64,000 bases of DNA from G036327475 sp036327475 (GTDB taxonomy: Bacteria; Pseudomonadota; Gammaproteobacteria; Enterobacterales; Enterobacteriaceae): the NCBI RefSeq assembly GCF_036327475.1, contig NZ_CP132913.1:434001-498000 (forward strand), given 5' to 3'. Shown one piece after another: positions 29,755 to 40,373 of the stretch. The notes under the pieces were generated by a model. The model saw only the letters and a program-made list of their open reading frames with translations. It searched no databases and had not been told where the DNA came from. A program made the position numbers and the translations under genes. The stretch's first letter is position 1, and every line of letters starts with the position of its first letter.

Positions 29755-29788
29755 GAGAAAAACAAACGCACCACCTGTGTGGTGCGTT
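29755..29788 (-). terminator. rnb terminator
   Basis: AACGCACCAC pairs with GTGGTGCGTT around CTGT (29765-29788). On the minus strand it is followed by TGTTTTTCT. It lies 35 bp beyond the rnb stop. Confidence 0.85.
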
Positions 29789-29822
29789 AAGGAGAGCCGC
29801 CGGCGCGGTGCCTGCGGGTGAT

Positions 29823-31757
29823 TCAGACCGGGCGGGCAATGACCGAGCGGTTTTCCATTCTGACTTCGGAGAGAGTAACATCTAGGGTATCGCCCTGACG
29901 ATAGCGCTCCTCGCCTTTCACCTGCACGGTGCCGGTATCCTGGCTACAGACCAGTTCATCGCGCACGCTGTGAATAAAGGAGGCGGGGATGAACGCTACC
30001 GCGCCGTTAGCCAGCAGACGCACCCGCATACCGCCGCGCGAAATATCGATTATCTCCGCAGCAAAGCGACTGTTGCTGCCAGCTTTCGGCTGCAAGAAAC
30101 GGGCGTAAAGCCAATCTCCCACGTCTCGCTCCGCCATGCGGTTTTGCCGACGCCGTTCGGCGAGGCGGATCGTCACTTCTTTACCCGGCCGTTCGGCGTC
30201 GCCGACGCCAATCAGCGCTTTCAATAAACGGTGATTGAGCATATCGCCATATTTACGGATAGGCGAGGTCCAGGTCGCGTAGACATCCAGACCCAACCCG
30301 AAGTGCGGGCCAGGCGCGGTGCTGACTTCAGCGAAGGTTTGGAAACGACGGATACGGCTGTTTAAATAGGTGGTGGGCAGGGCATCTAGCCGCCGACGCA
30401 GAGCGCAAAATCCTTCCAGAGTCAAAAGCTCGGCAGGCTCCACGTCGATATGATGTGCGCGCAGGATGGCTACCGCCTGATCCACAAGCAACGGATCGAA
30501 ACCATAATGCACATTATACAGCCCGTAGCCTAAACCATCGCGCAATACGCGAGCGGCACAGACGTTGGCGGCGATCATCGCCTCCTCAATCATGCGGTTT
30601 GCGATGCGGCGCGGCTCGACGACGATGTCGTCCACATTGCCTTTCTCATCGAGCACGAAGCGATAATCGGGGCGATCTCGGAACACCAGCGCGTGATGCT
30701 GACGCCAGGCGCTGCGGGCATGGCAAACGTCGTGCAGCAGACGCAACTGGTTGGCGATAGCGTCGTTTTCCGGTTTCCACGCGCCGGCATTTTCCAGCCA
30801 GTCGGAAACATGTTCATAGGCCAGTTTGGCCTTGGATTCTACCCAAGCGGTAAAGAAACGCGCGTCATCGGCCAGGGTGCCGTCATGATGTACCGTAACG
30901 CGGCAAGCCAATGCTGGACGCCGTTCGTGGGCGCGCAACGAACAGAGATCGTCGGATAGCGCGCGCGGTAGCATAGGAATATTGAAGCCAGGCAGGTAAT
31001 TGGTGAAGGCGCGCTCACGGGCGATACGGTCCAGCGGGCTGCCGGCCGGTACCCATGCGGTTGGATCAGCGATGGCGACGGTCATGACCCAGGCACCGTC
31101 TGGCGCGCTGGCAAGATGAATAGCGTCGTCCATATCTTCGGTGCTGACATTATCGATTGTGATAAAATCCAGCGCAGTGAGATCATCGCGCGCCGGCCCC
31201 TCTTGCTGCATGGCAAGCCCTTCCAGCATTTCCGGCGCAGCACACTCAAGATTGTGGCGAGCGAGAGTAACCCACCACGGCGCAAAATGATCGTCGGCGG
31301 TGGCGACCAGCGCGGTGATTTCCGCGTAAAACTGGCGATCGCCTTTCAGCGGGTGGCGCCGCATTTCCGCGACCGCCCAATCGCCGGTTTGAAAGGTCTG
31401 GCTGACGCCGCGCTGCAGTCGCGTCAAAATAACCTCTTTAATCAGTGGGTGATCCGGCACGACGGTCATACGCTCGTCATTTACCTGAACCCGCCCCACA
31501 AAACGCGTCAAAAACGGCTCGATAAGCGCTTCTGGTTCCGCAATCTCTCGATCTTTCTCCGTGCGGATCGCGGCGGTGATTTTATCGCCGTGCATCACTT
31601 TTTTCATAAAGGGGGGCGGAATGAAATAGCTTTTCTGGGCGTCAACTTCGAGGAAGCCGAACCCCCTCTCTGTGCTTTTTACCACACCTTCGACACGTGG
31701 TATCTGAGAATGCAATTGCTGTTTTAGTTGAGCAAGCAGTGGATTATCTTGAAACAT
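29823..31757 (-). CDS. rnb: Exoribonuclease II
   Basis: The product has 644 residues, the E. coli RNase II length. Cold-shock-like domains occupy the first 170 residues (KSTERGFGFLEVDAQKSYF). The RNB catalytic domain has FITIDNVSTEDMDDAIHL with the metal-binding aspartates. The S1 domain begins near 560 (FAAEIIDISRGGMRVRL). The enzyme degrades single-stranded RNA processively from the 3' end. It is intact with a strong terminator. On its upstream side in E. coli lies yciW; here it is the ydeP relic. Confidence 0.97.
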   Translation of the reverse strand: MFQDNPLLAQLKQQLHSQIPRVEGVVKSTERGFGFLEVDAQKSYFIPPPFMKKVMHGDKITAAIRTEKDREIAEPEALIEPFLTRFVGRVQVNDERMTVVPDHPLIKEVILTRLQRGVSQTFQTGDWAVAEMRRHPLKGDRQFYAEITALVATADDHFAPWWVTLARHNLECAAPEMLEGLAMQQEGPARDDLTALDFITIDNVSTEDMDDAIHLASAPDGAWVMTVAIADPTAWVPAGSPLDRIARERAFTNYLPGFNIPMLPRALSDDLCSLRAHERRPALACRVTVHHDGTLADDARFFTAWVESKAKLAYEHVSDWLENAGAWKPENDAIANQLRLLHDVCHARSAWRQHHALVFRDRPDYRFVLDEKGNVDDIVVEPRRIANRMIEEAMIAANVCAARVLRDGLGYGLYNVHYGFDPLLVDQAVAILRAHHIDVEPAELLTLEGFCALRRRLDALPTTYLNSRIRRFQTFAEVSTAPGPHFGLGLDVYATWTSPIRKYGDMLNHRLLKALIGVGDAERPGKEVTIRLAERRRQNRMAERDVGDWLYARFLQPKAGSNSRFAAEIIDISRGGMRVRLLANGAVAFIPASFIHSVRDELVCSQDTGTVQVKGEERYRQGDTLDVTLSEVRMENRSVIARPV

Positions 31758-31799
31758 AATGTCCGGGAAATTGTAGTAAAGTGGGCCGGATTGCGTCAG

Positions 31800-33285
31800 A
31801 TAGTTTTACGCGATTCGGTCTGCGGCGGCAAGCCTGTCGATAACAGGATGCGCTGAGTGACCGGCGTCACCCTTGGCGTTAGTTTGCCCGGCAACGATTT
31901 AGAGGCCGACGCGAAGGTTCCATTGCCGAAGCTTGACAGCGTCACCAGTAGGTTGGTTTTGGATAATAGGATCGCCATATTGCCGTGCGGGATAGCGTAG
32001 CTGATCGCTTTGAATCCAATTACTTCACGGTGTACACCGTCATGCCACATGGTGTCGATATCGACCCAATCCCCTTCTTTCAGACCCAGCTTCGCCAAAT
32101 CCTGCGGATGCGCTGACCGCAAACGCCGCGATAGCGGTCGTCCAGTCCGTAATAGTGGAGTGGTATTGTGCTGATCGTAGGAGCACAGGATTTGCAACGG
32201 AACGGCGCGCGCTCACCCGACAAGCATAGTATAATGAGCAATGTGGCATGGCGCGGCAGCACTGAATTGGATCTTGCGGTCAGTGTGGTAAACGCGGCTC
32301 AGCGCGGTTAAAATCGGTAAAGACCGACTGGGATGATGGCAATGTGATCGCGGATCAGATCAATACGGTGATGCACTGTCGCCGCTGGCCTGCATATCGC
32401 GATCAGTGCAGCCGAGCATCGGAAGAATCAACGCGTCGTGGCCGGGGACCAGATGGCTACGGTTGCGTTTGGTACCGATATGCACGTGGCGTATGGACGA
32501 TTTTGTGCACCATTGCCACAGAGTGCTTGTCTGAGTAATCCCCATCGTCCAGGTGCAAATGACGCGCTTGGCGTCGCGGTAAATCTCTACAACTTCGCGT
32601 AAATCTGCGCGCGAAGGCCTGCTATCTGCTGCCAAAAGGTCGCGGCTATCGCGGCCAGATAATCCTCTACACCGTAGTCGGCGGCATGATGCAGGCTGTG
32701 CAACATGCGTGGGGTAGTGCGAGGATTCTGACCAAAAACGAATATCGCGTCAGCCAGCTCGAAATCGTCAAGGCGAACGGTGCCTTTACCGATGCTGGTG
32801 CTTTGCTTCAGGCTGCTGCTTGTGCCCCATGGCACACGTTGAAACAGTCGGGGAAATTATTGGTGCAAACATGTGGCCGAACAGTTATATAGAGATAGGT
32901 GGCCCCATTGCTGATGCGGTCGGAGGTGTAGAGCTCCAACTGATTGAGGTGCGCCAGATCCTGCAGATAGTTGACGATAAGGGTGAAAGCGTCATCCCAA
33001 CGAATGGACGGTTACTTATCGCTCTCGGCGCTGCAGCGCAGCGGCTCCGTCAGCCATCCCTGACATCCCAGAAATAATCGCTCTGCTGAAGAACTGGCTG
33101 ACGGTATGGCGTGCGAGAGGGCGTATGCACCGCCTTACACGCGGCTTCTCATAATTTATGTGCAGCAGATTGCGGATGTTTTTAAAGGTTTGTTTGCTGT
33201 CCAGCGCATAGCAGGCGGTGGATTCCAGGGCTTCCCAATCGCCCGCAGCGCCGTCGTAAGGTTTTATCGCAGGTTTAAGTTTCAT
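31800..33285 (-). pseudogene. ydeP: FdhF/YdeP-family molybdopterin oxidoreductase relic
   Basis: It starts MKLKPAIKPYDGAAGDWEAL at 33285. Then come SIGKGTVRLDDFELADAIFV, GQNPRTTPRMLHSLHHAA, MGITQ, NRSHL and LPMLGCTDRDMQASG. The C-terminal MopB domain follows: LCSYDQHNTT, TIYGLDDRYRGVFGQ-like, QDLAKLGLKEGDWVDIDT and AYAIPHGNMA-like. About 1.5 kb remains of about 2.3 kb, with frequent frameshifts. In E. coli YdeP contributes to acid resistance. Between rnb and fabI it replaces yciW. Confidence 0.88.
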
Positions 33286-33523
33286 CTTAAGATTTCGCAG
33301 AAAATAACTTCTTGGGTGTCAAATTTTGTTAAAAGTTTAATCGCACCGCCGATGCTCAGCGGTGCGACGGCACCGCGTTTTAAGCACGCAGTCCACGCCG
33401 CACACGCCCTACACTCCGGCGAAAGATTCATGCTACACTTCGCCCAGTTTATCACGAGCGTGCTGCACGGGTTCACCGTTTGGCACGCGATCACATGAAA
33501 TAATGATCACAAGGATCAATACT
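33286..33523. promoter_or_regulatory. fabI upstream region
   Basis: About 240 bp lie between the divergent ydeP relic and fabI. They hold an AT-rich stretch and an 8-bp hairpin, CGCACCGC (33342-33349) with GCGGTGCG (33359-33366). The fabI promoter should be here, but I cannot define it. A long in-frame extension of fabI runs through this region and is not coding by family comparison. Confidence 0.4.
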
Positions 33524-34312
33524 ATGGGTTTTCTTGCCGGTAAGCGCATTCTGGTAACTGGCGTTGCCAGCAATCGTTCAATTGCATACGGTATCGCTCA
33601 GGCTATGCGCCGTGAGGGTGCGGAGCTGGCCTTTACTTACCAAAATGACAAATTGAAATTACGGGTGGAAGGGTTTGCCGCCGATTTCAATTCCAGCATC
33701 GTGCTGCCGTGCGATGTGGCGGAAGATGCCAATATTGAAGCGTTGTTCACTTATCTGGCCGACGTGTGGCCGACGTTTGACGGTTTCGTGCATGCCATCG
33801 CTTATGCCCCCAGCGATCAATTGGACGGCGATTATGTCAACGCCGTAACTCGCGAAGGTTTCGCCATTGCGCACAATATCAGCGCCTACAGCTTCGTCGC
33901 CATGGCGAAAGCCTGTCGGTCAATGCTTAATCCCAACGCCGCGCTGGTGACGTTGACCTATCTGGGCGCGGAACGCGCTATCCCCAACTATAATGTTATG
34001 GGCCTGGCCAAAGCCTCCCTGGAGGCTAATACTCGTTATATGGCCAACGCCATGGGGCCACAAGGTGTGCGGGTGAACGCCATTTCCGCTGGTCCTATCC
34101 GCACGCTGGCCGCGTCCGGTATCAAGAATTTCAAAAAGATGCTGTCCCATTGCGAGTCGGCAACACCTATCTGCCGCGTGGTGACCATTGAAGACATCGG
34201 CAATGCCGCCGCGTTCTTGTGCTCCGATTTGTCGGCGGGTATCACCGGCGAGGTGCTGCACGTAGATGGCGGCTTTAATATTGTCGCTATGAACAAACTC
34301 GACCTGGGTTGA
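33524..34312 (+). CDS. fabI: Enoyl-[acyl-carrier-protein] reductase (NADH)
   Basis: The product has 262 residues, the E. coli FabI length, from the ATG at 33524 (MGFLAGKRILVTGVAS). The catalytic Tyr and Lys of the divergent SDR type are in YNVMGLAKASLEA, with the earlier Tyr in LTYLGAERAIPN. FRT-like NAISAGPIRTLAASGIKNF precedes the substrate loop. The enzyme performs the last reduction of each fatty-acid elongation cycle. It is intact and, to my reading, the only gene between 31.8 and 38.1 kb that is. In E. coli fabI is on the same strand as rnb; here it is convergent-opposite, so the block has been inverted. Confidence 0.97.
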   Translation: MGFLAGKRILVTGVASNRSIAYGIAQAMRREGAELAFTYQNDKLKLRVEGFAADFNSSIVLPCDVAEDANIEALFTYLADVWPTFDGFVHAIAYAPSDQLDGDYVNAVTREGFAIAHNISAYSFVAMAKACRSMLNPNAALVTLTYLGAERAIPNYNVMGLAKASLEANTRYMANAMGPQGVRVNAISAGPIRTLAASGIKNFKKMLSHCESATPICRVVTIEDIGNAAAFLCSDLSAGITGEVLHVDGGFNIVAMNKLDLG

Positions 34313-34619
34313 TCGCCTCGGGTGGACAAACGTTTGCCCCCTCTCCTTTACCAGACATTTCACGAGGCTGGTTAAGTGCTCGCTACTTGCCTCTCCCGCT
34401 CGGTTTGGCGTCATCGCGACTTAATTCAGACCAGGCACCCGCACTGCCCACACCTTGCTGCGCCAGCCAGGCGCGCACGAAATCGAACATCGTATGCGCT
34501 AGCAGAATCTCCCGCCCGGTAGCGGCGATCGCCGTTTGCTGCTTCATTGCCGACAAAGCAAGCGGGATGGTGGTTAATGCCGACGTTATGGCCGGCAAAA
34601 ATGGCCAATCGGAACAATG

Positions 34620-35202
34620 TCGCAACCTAAACTGGTAAACACCCCTTGCAGCAGTTGGAAAACAGAGGCACTCTATAGAACAACCGCATGGCTAAATTTT
34701 CATCTAAATCGACCAGACGCAGCGGAAGTTCGGCCACCTGCGCTAAGATTAACGGCGCCGTCGGTGTCAAGGCGGGGAAATACGCCAGGTGAAATAAGTT
34801 CTGCGCCGCGATTCACGATGGGTGCCGTCTGGGACGCTATGATTGGCGTCTCCAACAGTTGATCGGCGCTGAGCACCTCTGCTGCAACAACTGCGGTAGC
34901 GAGACGCCGCATTGCGACACGATACCGATGCGCAGCGTGCCATCCACGCTATGTTTAAGGGATGCAACTTCAAGTTAATCCACTGATAGACCGAATAATC
35001 TCCCGTGCTCGACCAATACCCGTTCGCCATCAGCGGTCAAGCCATGAAAACTGTTGCCGCGGTGGATAAGCGCCATTCTGAGCTCGCGTTCTAGGTTTTC
35101 AGCCGCATTGACAGGGCCGGCTTCTGACAAAGCGGGAGTCTGCGGCATGCCAGAAAGCTCATGTTCCAGGTTGCACAAGTAAATCAGTTGGTTGATATCC
35201 AA
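34620..35202 (-). pseudogene. LysR-family regulator relic
   Basis: The minus strand starts MDINQLIYLCNLE and continues NLERELRMALIHRGNSFHGLTADGERVLVEHGR, a LysR helix-turn-helix with a small deletion around its recognition helix. Further frames give SVDGTLRIGIV-like text and YRVPLFSN near 34660. The effector domain is shredded. A minus-strand stretch down to 34383 (GREILLAHTMFDFVRAWL) may be its extreme C-terminus or another gene. The regulated target is unknown. Confidence 0.78.
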
Positions 35203-35399
35203 CTATGTGATCGGTAGCCGGGCATAATAAACAGTACACTATCTCCGCGTAGGGGATCTGCGCAAACCCCACGGTGCAATAGCACGCACAACGCGACTGG
35301 CGTCGCGATTTGGGTAGTATCAACGGGCTGCCCTTGCTTGCCGTCTACGGGCAAAGTGCCGCGCTCATCTGAGCAAAGGACCACTGTCGCTCCGCGTTG

Positions 35400-36017
35400 C
35401 TACGCCCACGTAACCACATGCCTATAATCACGTGCTATCTAAGGGATTACGCCCCGAGACCGTTTAACGTCATGGGTGATTTTCTCTACCCGCGGTCCAT
35501 GGATAACCTGCACATCGTTGCTGCTGACACGTTTGACGCCGCTAGCGCCTGTAAGCATCAAGGTGCAATCCACGGCCGAGTAAACAGTAGTCGACGTCGG
35601 CAATATTTTGCCGCTACTAGGCCGTTGATAATGGTTTGCGACCGCTCGTCGGCGCTTTGTTTTTCTACTCCGGCAGGGGTCTGTTCTTCCGATTTCCTAC
35701 CCGGTGGTTTCCGCATTCATGCGGCGGATAACCGCGCTGAACACGACATAATATAGCGGGCAATAGTGGGTAGTAGACCGCGCCCAATAGCACCGAATAC
35801 CGCCACTATGTCTTGGCGCCGACGAGCAGAAAATGACCAAATCGATGGTGCCGTCCTGCACATTGCCAATCATCATACGTAGTATATCCATCAGCATAAA
35901 CGCGACGCCGTTTAGTAGTGCGTGGAAAATGAACAGCATCGGCGAGACAAAAATAAAACAGAATTCCAGCGGCCAGGTGATACCGATGGTGAGCAACGCC
36001 AGGACGCTGGCCAGCAT
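35400..36017 (-). pseudogene. PTS EIIBC permease relic, glucose/maltose/GlcNAc type
   Basis: The minus strand reads ITWPLEFCFIFVSPMLFIFH, then ALLNGVAF and IDLVIFCS, the conserved EIIC loop normally TGITEPLEF. A degraded YYVVFSAVIRRMNAET linker follows, then an EIIB piece NIADVDYCLLGRG where the phosphorylated Cys sits. Several frameshifts and a large N-terminal deletion are present. It may be a malX, nagE or ptsG homologue; I cannot decide. Confidence 0.75.
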
Positions 36018-36044
36018 TGGCCAGCATTAGCGCCTTGACTCATG

Positions 36045-37032
36045 CTTTACCTGGGGTTGTCGCGTTTTACTTACGATGAAGGCATGACGGCACTCATCAG
36101 TTCGCCCCCTAGCCGGTACGGACCAGCGGCGTCAGCGAAATACGTCTGGCGCAGCGCTAACGGTCACGGGATGCGTTGTGGCGCTACATCAAAGAGGTCG
36201 GTACGCTGTATCTGGAAATCGTCGATTATTGCGAAAAATGGCTGCTGGATTTGCCCACGATGGAGCAAGAGTATTTCACCTGGTCGCGGTAAATGTTTGG
36301 GCTGCTGCACGGGGAGTGAGCAACGTTGGCCGCGCCCTGGCTTTCGCGCTGCGCCGAGTTGCGCCGGCGGACGAGCGGGCGCCGGCGATGATTGTCCAGT
36401 CCTACCTATACCGACTATATTATTGCAGGCACAAGCCGCCGCCAGGCTGCATTTCATCCAGCCGAGACGTTTATGCTGCCGGGCGACATGGCCGGTACTG
36501 CAATTTTTCCCTTTTCCGCGGTTGTACGACGGCGATGAAGAACGGCTAGTGTTAGCGGACAAACGCAGCAACATTGGGATTGCGCGGCTTTCATTACGGC
36601 AAGCGCAATCTGTATTGCTGGCTATTTCCTCTGTATCAATAATTGATGTTTGCCCCGAGCAAAGCGGATCATGTGACCGCCGAATCAGGGCACCAATCTG
36701 GTCTCGCTGTTGCAGCAGTTGGTGAAAGGCGGCTGGCAAAATGCTGCTTTTGAAGGCATAAGGATTACGTCGGAGTGATGGCAATTTAGTTCACTTTTAA
36801 TGGCGCGGTGATGCATCAGGGACACCTCTGCCGGCGCTCAAAAGATCGGCTAGAGGACGGAGCGCCGCTCACGTTTTATCTGGGAGAGGTGCTGACACGC
36901 TTACTGAGATCGGCCTTTTGGCAACGCCAGTTTCAGTTCGAGGCTTTCCAAAGTGCCTGAAAGCGACACCCCGTTACTACATATTCGCATGGATGCCATC
37001 ATAGCGTTTTGCTGTGGGATAAATTACGATGA
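36045..37032 (+). pseudogene. ycjX: YcjX-family P-loop protein relic
   Basis: The recognisable text starts RFTYDEGMTALISSPP, so the N-terminal third with the Walker A motif is deleted. Then come YIKEVGTLYLEIVDY, WLLDLPTMEQEYFTWSR, TFMLPGDMAG, NLVSLLQQLVKGGWQNAAFEG, RSAFWQRQFQFEAF and DKLR before a TGA at 37030-37032. The stop overlaps the ycjF start as in a translationally coupled pair. Frames change at least six times. Confidence 0.9.
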
Positions 37033-38008
37033 TGGATCCTATCCGACCGCGTATTGATTTTGATTCGCCGATGAACGAGCCTAAGGCGCCGCCAGGCACT
37101 TTACTCACGCCGACAGAAGGGGTTGTGCGCCATCCTTCAGAAGTAACGGAAGACGACACCGGCAACCCGGAGGCGCTGCTCGCCCACGCACTGATGACAA
37201 GCCTATTGGCGCTCAGTAGCATCACGCAGGGCATCGGCGCTTTCGTAACGCCTGTCAGCAGTAGTAGTTCAGTCTGGGGCGCTAACGGCCTGTGGCATCA
37301 TCGTGCTGGCAGCCCTCGGTGCGATTTGCGGCGAATGGCGCAGGCTTTACTGCTTGTGCAAAAGAGTGAGCGATCATGCGGCTGACCTGCTAAAAGCCAT
37401 AGATTAGGCAAGGGCGTACCTTTTGTCAGCGGTTTGCCGCCCAGGCGGGCATCGATGCCGATAATCCTGTGGCTGCAACGCTGGCGGCTCGCGCTGCACG
37501 ATAGTCAGAGCAATCGAGAAGTAGTGGCGCTTTACGCCAGATTGGTCCAGCCTGTCTTGACTGTCAGGCGCAGCTCACTATCAGCCGATTTGCGGTGGAA
37601 TCGACGTTGTTGGTCGCCGTTAGCCCGCTGGCTCTGGTGGATATAAGCTCATTACTTGGCGTATTTCCGCTTGATGAACCGTATCGCCGCGCTTTACGGT
37701 ATTGAGTTGAGCTATTCAGCCGCATCCGGCTATTCCGGCTGGTACTGGTGAATATCGCTTTTGCCGGTATTAGCAAATGGGGAAAATCGGTATGGACTAG
37801 GTATCCCAAGACCTCACAGTCAGTCTCTCTGCCCGTGCCGCGTAAGGAATGGGGTGGGATTGCTGACAGCCCAGCTTGGGCTAAAGACAATAGAACTGTG
37901 CCGGCCGCTACCGTTGTTGCCGGGTGAAAAACGCATCTCGGCGAGTTCCACCGCGAATTACTAGGCCAGTTAAAGTCTGCGTTGGACAAACGCTCCTCCG
38001 CCGGCTAA
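37029..38008 (+). pseudogene. ycjF: YcjF-family inner membrane protein relic
   Basis: MMDPIRPRIDFDSPM matches the start. Later pieces are SNREVVALYARLVQPVL, INRIAALYGIELSY, LTVSLSARAARNGVG and LTAQLGLKTIELCRPLPLL, ending at TAA 38006-38008. The first membrane segments are scrambled. It is the usual partner of ycjX and upstream neighbour of tyrR. Confidence 0.9.
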
Positions 38009-38120
38009 ATGGATGGTTGAGTGTCCAGGCTGTCAGCTTTTTCTGACAGACAGCTTCAACCGCGGCGCAATGGCCAGTATGATATCTCCTAAACACCTGA
38101 TCGCTTGAGTGAGGTAATAC

Positions 38121-39692
38121 ATGCGTTTAGAAGTGGCTTGTCAGGACCGTTTGGGCCTTGTACGGGAAATATTGGATTTATTGGTGTCGCGTACGATCAA
38201 TTTGCGCGGCATCGAGGTCGTCGCCACAGGGCGCATTTATCTTAATTTTACGCAGTTGGAATTCGATATATTCCGCTCATTGATGTCGGAGATTCGCCGG
38301 ATAGACGGCGTGACCGATGTGCGTACCGTCGCTTTTATGCCCACCGAACGTGACTCGCGTGCGATGCAGGCCATTCTTGCCGCCATGCCGGAAGCCGTAT
38401 TGTCTATTGATCTCAAAGGTCGAGTCACACTGTCCAACCCGGCGGCGGCACTCTTATTCAATCTCAGCGAAGAGAAACTCGCCGGCCAATCCGTATCCTT
38501 GCTGGTGGGTGGTTTTGATTTCAATCGGTGGCTAGAGGATGCCCTGCCGCAGCCGGCTGCCGAACGGGTCGTGATTGCAGGCCAGGATTTTCTGCTGGAT
38601 ATCACCCCCGTGCAATTGCCGGTGGACGACGGTAATATCGCCACCGTTGGCGGTGTTGTCATGTTGAAATCGGCGCTGCGCATGGACCGGCAATTAAAGG
38701 ACCATTCCGTTCACGACGACAGTGCGTTCAGTCACCTTCTGGCTAGTAGCGAACGTATGGGCCAGGTTATCAATCACGCCCGAAAGCTGGCGATGCTGGA
38801 CGCGCCGCTGCTAATCATAGGCGAAACTGGCACTGGTAAGGATGTGTTAGCGCACGCTTGCCATCTGCGCAGCGCACGTGGCCGTAAGCCCTTTTTGGCG
38901 CTCAATTGCGCCGCCTTGCCCGACGAAGTGGCAGAAAGCGAGCTGTTTGGTCATGCCGCCGGCGCTTATCCCAACGCCCTCGAGAGTAAAAAAGGCTTTT
39001 TTGAACAGGCGGACGGCGGGTCAGTTCTGTTAGATGAGATAGCGGAAATGTCGTCGCGCACGCAAAATAAGTTATTGCGCTTTCTCAATGACGGCACCTT
39101 TCGGCGCGTTGGGGAAGATAAGGAAATGCATGTGGATGTGCGGGTCATTTGCACCACGCAGAAAAATCTTCTGGAGCTAGTACGAGACGGCCATTTCCGC
39201 GAAGACTTGTATTATCGTCTGAATGTGCTCACCTTGACTATTCCGCCGTTGCGCGAGCGCCCAGAAGATATCATGCCGCTGGCATCGATGTTCGTCGCCC
39301 GCTTCTGCGACGAACAAGGGGTAGCGCGGCCGCGTCTGGCGCCGGATCTGGTTGCCACGTTGACGCTTTATCCCTGGCCGGGAAACGTACGACAGTTGAA
39401 AAATGTGCTGTATCGTGCCATGGCGAAGCGGGGAGGATCGACATTATGCGACGAGGATATTGATCTGCCCGACTTAAGCCAGGCGTTGCCGTTGACAGAC
39501 GATCTCTTGGACGGGTCGCTGGATGACATTAGCAAACGGTTTGAGCGTTCCGTGTTGACGCGACTCTATGGTGCCTATCCCAGTACTCGTAAACTGGCGA
39601 AACGGCTGGGGGTATCCCATACCACCATTGCCAATAAATTACGGGAATATAGTTTGAGCAGTAGGAAAACAGACGAAGATCCAGTGATCTAG
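38121..39692 (+). CDS. tyrR: Transcriptional regulator TyrR
   Basis: The product has 523 residues (E. coli 513). An ACT domain (1-75, MRLEVACQDRLGLVREILDL) binds aromatic amino acids; a PAS domain follows at about 80-190. The AAA+ domain has GETGTGKDVLAHACH (Walker A) and GGSVLLDEIAEMS (Walker B). The sigma-54 GAFTGA loop is replaced by GAYPNA, as in TyrR proteins that work with sigma-70. The C-terminal helix-turn-helix is STRKLAKRLGVSHTTIANKL. It controls aromatic amino acid synthesis and transport. It is intact, yet every neighbour on both sides for several kb has decayed. Confidence 0.96.
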   Translation: MRLEVACQDRLGLVREILDLLVSRTINLRGIEVVATGRIYLNFTQLEFDIFRSLMSEIRRIDGVTDVRTVAFMPTERDSRAMQAILAAMPEAVLSIDLKGRVTLSNPAAALLFNLSEEKLAGQSVSLLVGGFDFNRWLEDALPQPAAERVVIAGQDFLLDITPVQLPVDDGNIATVGGVVMLKSALRMDRQLKDHSVHDDSAFSHLLASSERMGQVINHARKLAMLDAPLLIIGETGTGKDVLAHACHLRSARGRKPFLALNCAALPDEVAESELFGHAAGAYPNALESKKGFFEQADGGSVLLDEIAEMSSRTQNKLLRFLNDGTFRRVGEDKEMHVDVRVICTTQKNLLELVRDGHFREDLYYRLNVLTLTIPPLRERPEDIMPLASMFVARFCDEQGVARPRLAPDLVATLTLYPWPGNVRQLKNVLYRAMAKRGGSTLCDEDIDLPDLSQALPLTDDLLDGSLDDISKRFERSVLTRLYGAYPSTRKLAKRLGVSHTTIANKLREYSLSSRKTDEDPVI

Positions 39693-39834
39693 CACAGCGG
39701 ATGCCCAAATAATGAGTTCACCTCAGCGGAGAACCATCTAAGCGGCTCTGTCCCACGGGGCGCGTGACGAGCCGGCGACGTCAGTGCGTCGCCAACGTCT
39801 ATCCGGTGTGTATTTGGCGTTTGCCACGGCTCGC

Positions 39835-40224
39835 TCAGACGTGCGCGCTGTGAGCGCCGGATCGTAATCCGGTTCTGTGGCAATTTCGCCAACCAGTTGG
39901 CTGTAAAAACGACGTTGTCGTGCTCGTCCAACGTCAATCGCTATACCGTAATGCTGGCGGAATGCCGGATCGCGCAGAACCAAACATGGCGATGAGCCGC
40001 TCTAGCCAATTGGCGCCGCAAAATCGTTTTTGAACGATCTCGCCAATTGAGACTGACCTTGCACAGGTGCCAGTATCTACGCTCGAGAGGATATTAAGAA
40101 CCTTACCCAGTGTAATTTTAAGGTTACATCGGACGCATTGGTGTCGACAAGTAAAAAATCTGGCGCTTTTGGCACTAGAAAAGCACTGGCTACGGTTACC
40201 TGCGAAGTAATAGTCATGTGACAT
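39835..40224 (-). pseudogene. tpx: Thiol peroxidase relic
   Basis: An ATG at 40224 starts a degraded N-terminus. Then GKVLNILSSVDTGTCARSV carries the peroxidatic region; the family text is FPSIDTGVCAASV, so the active Cys is present. QKRFCGA has the resolving Cys. AFRQHYGIAID, LDEHDNVVF, SQLVGEIATEPDYDPAL follow in different frames. Convergent with tyrR, as in E. coli. It reduces lipid and alkyl hydroperoxides. Confidence 0.9.
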
Positions 40225-40373
40225 GAATTGCATCCTTTTGGGTAATAGTGTACAAGTCATTAACAGAATAAGCCTCATTGTGTTGAATCACGAAATTTCT
40301 TCCCACCCCTGCCGGTAAGCGGTGTTTTTCCGCTATGTTTTTGATTTTACGCTAATGGCTCCAGGGATGCCCG

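Noticed and set aside
31116..31727. 203-codon open frame opposite rnb
   Set aside because: It is the antisense shadow of an intact, highly conserved gene.
33362..33523. Long in-frame extension upstream of fabI
   Set aside because: FabI starts MGFL at 33524 at the usual length of 262; the extension has no family similarity and covers the promoter region.
36042..36725. 227-codon open frame on the plus strand
   Set aside because: Only its first 20 codons carry ycjX text; the rest is the wrong frame of the decayed gene.
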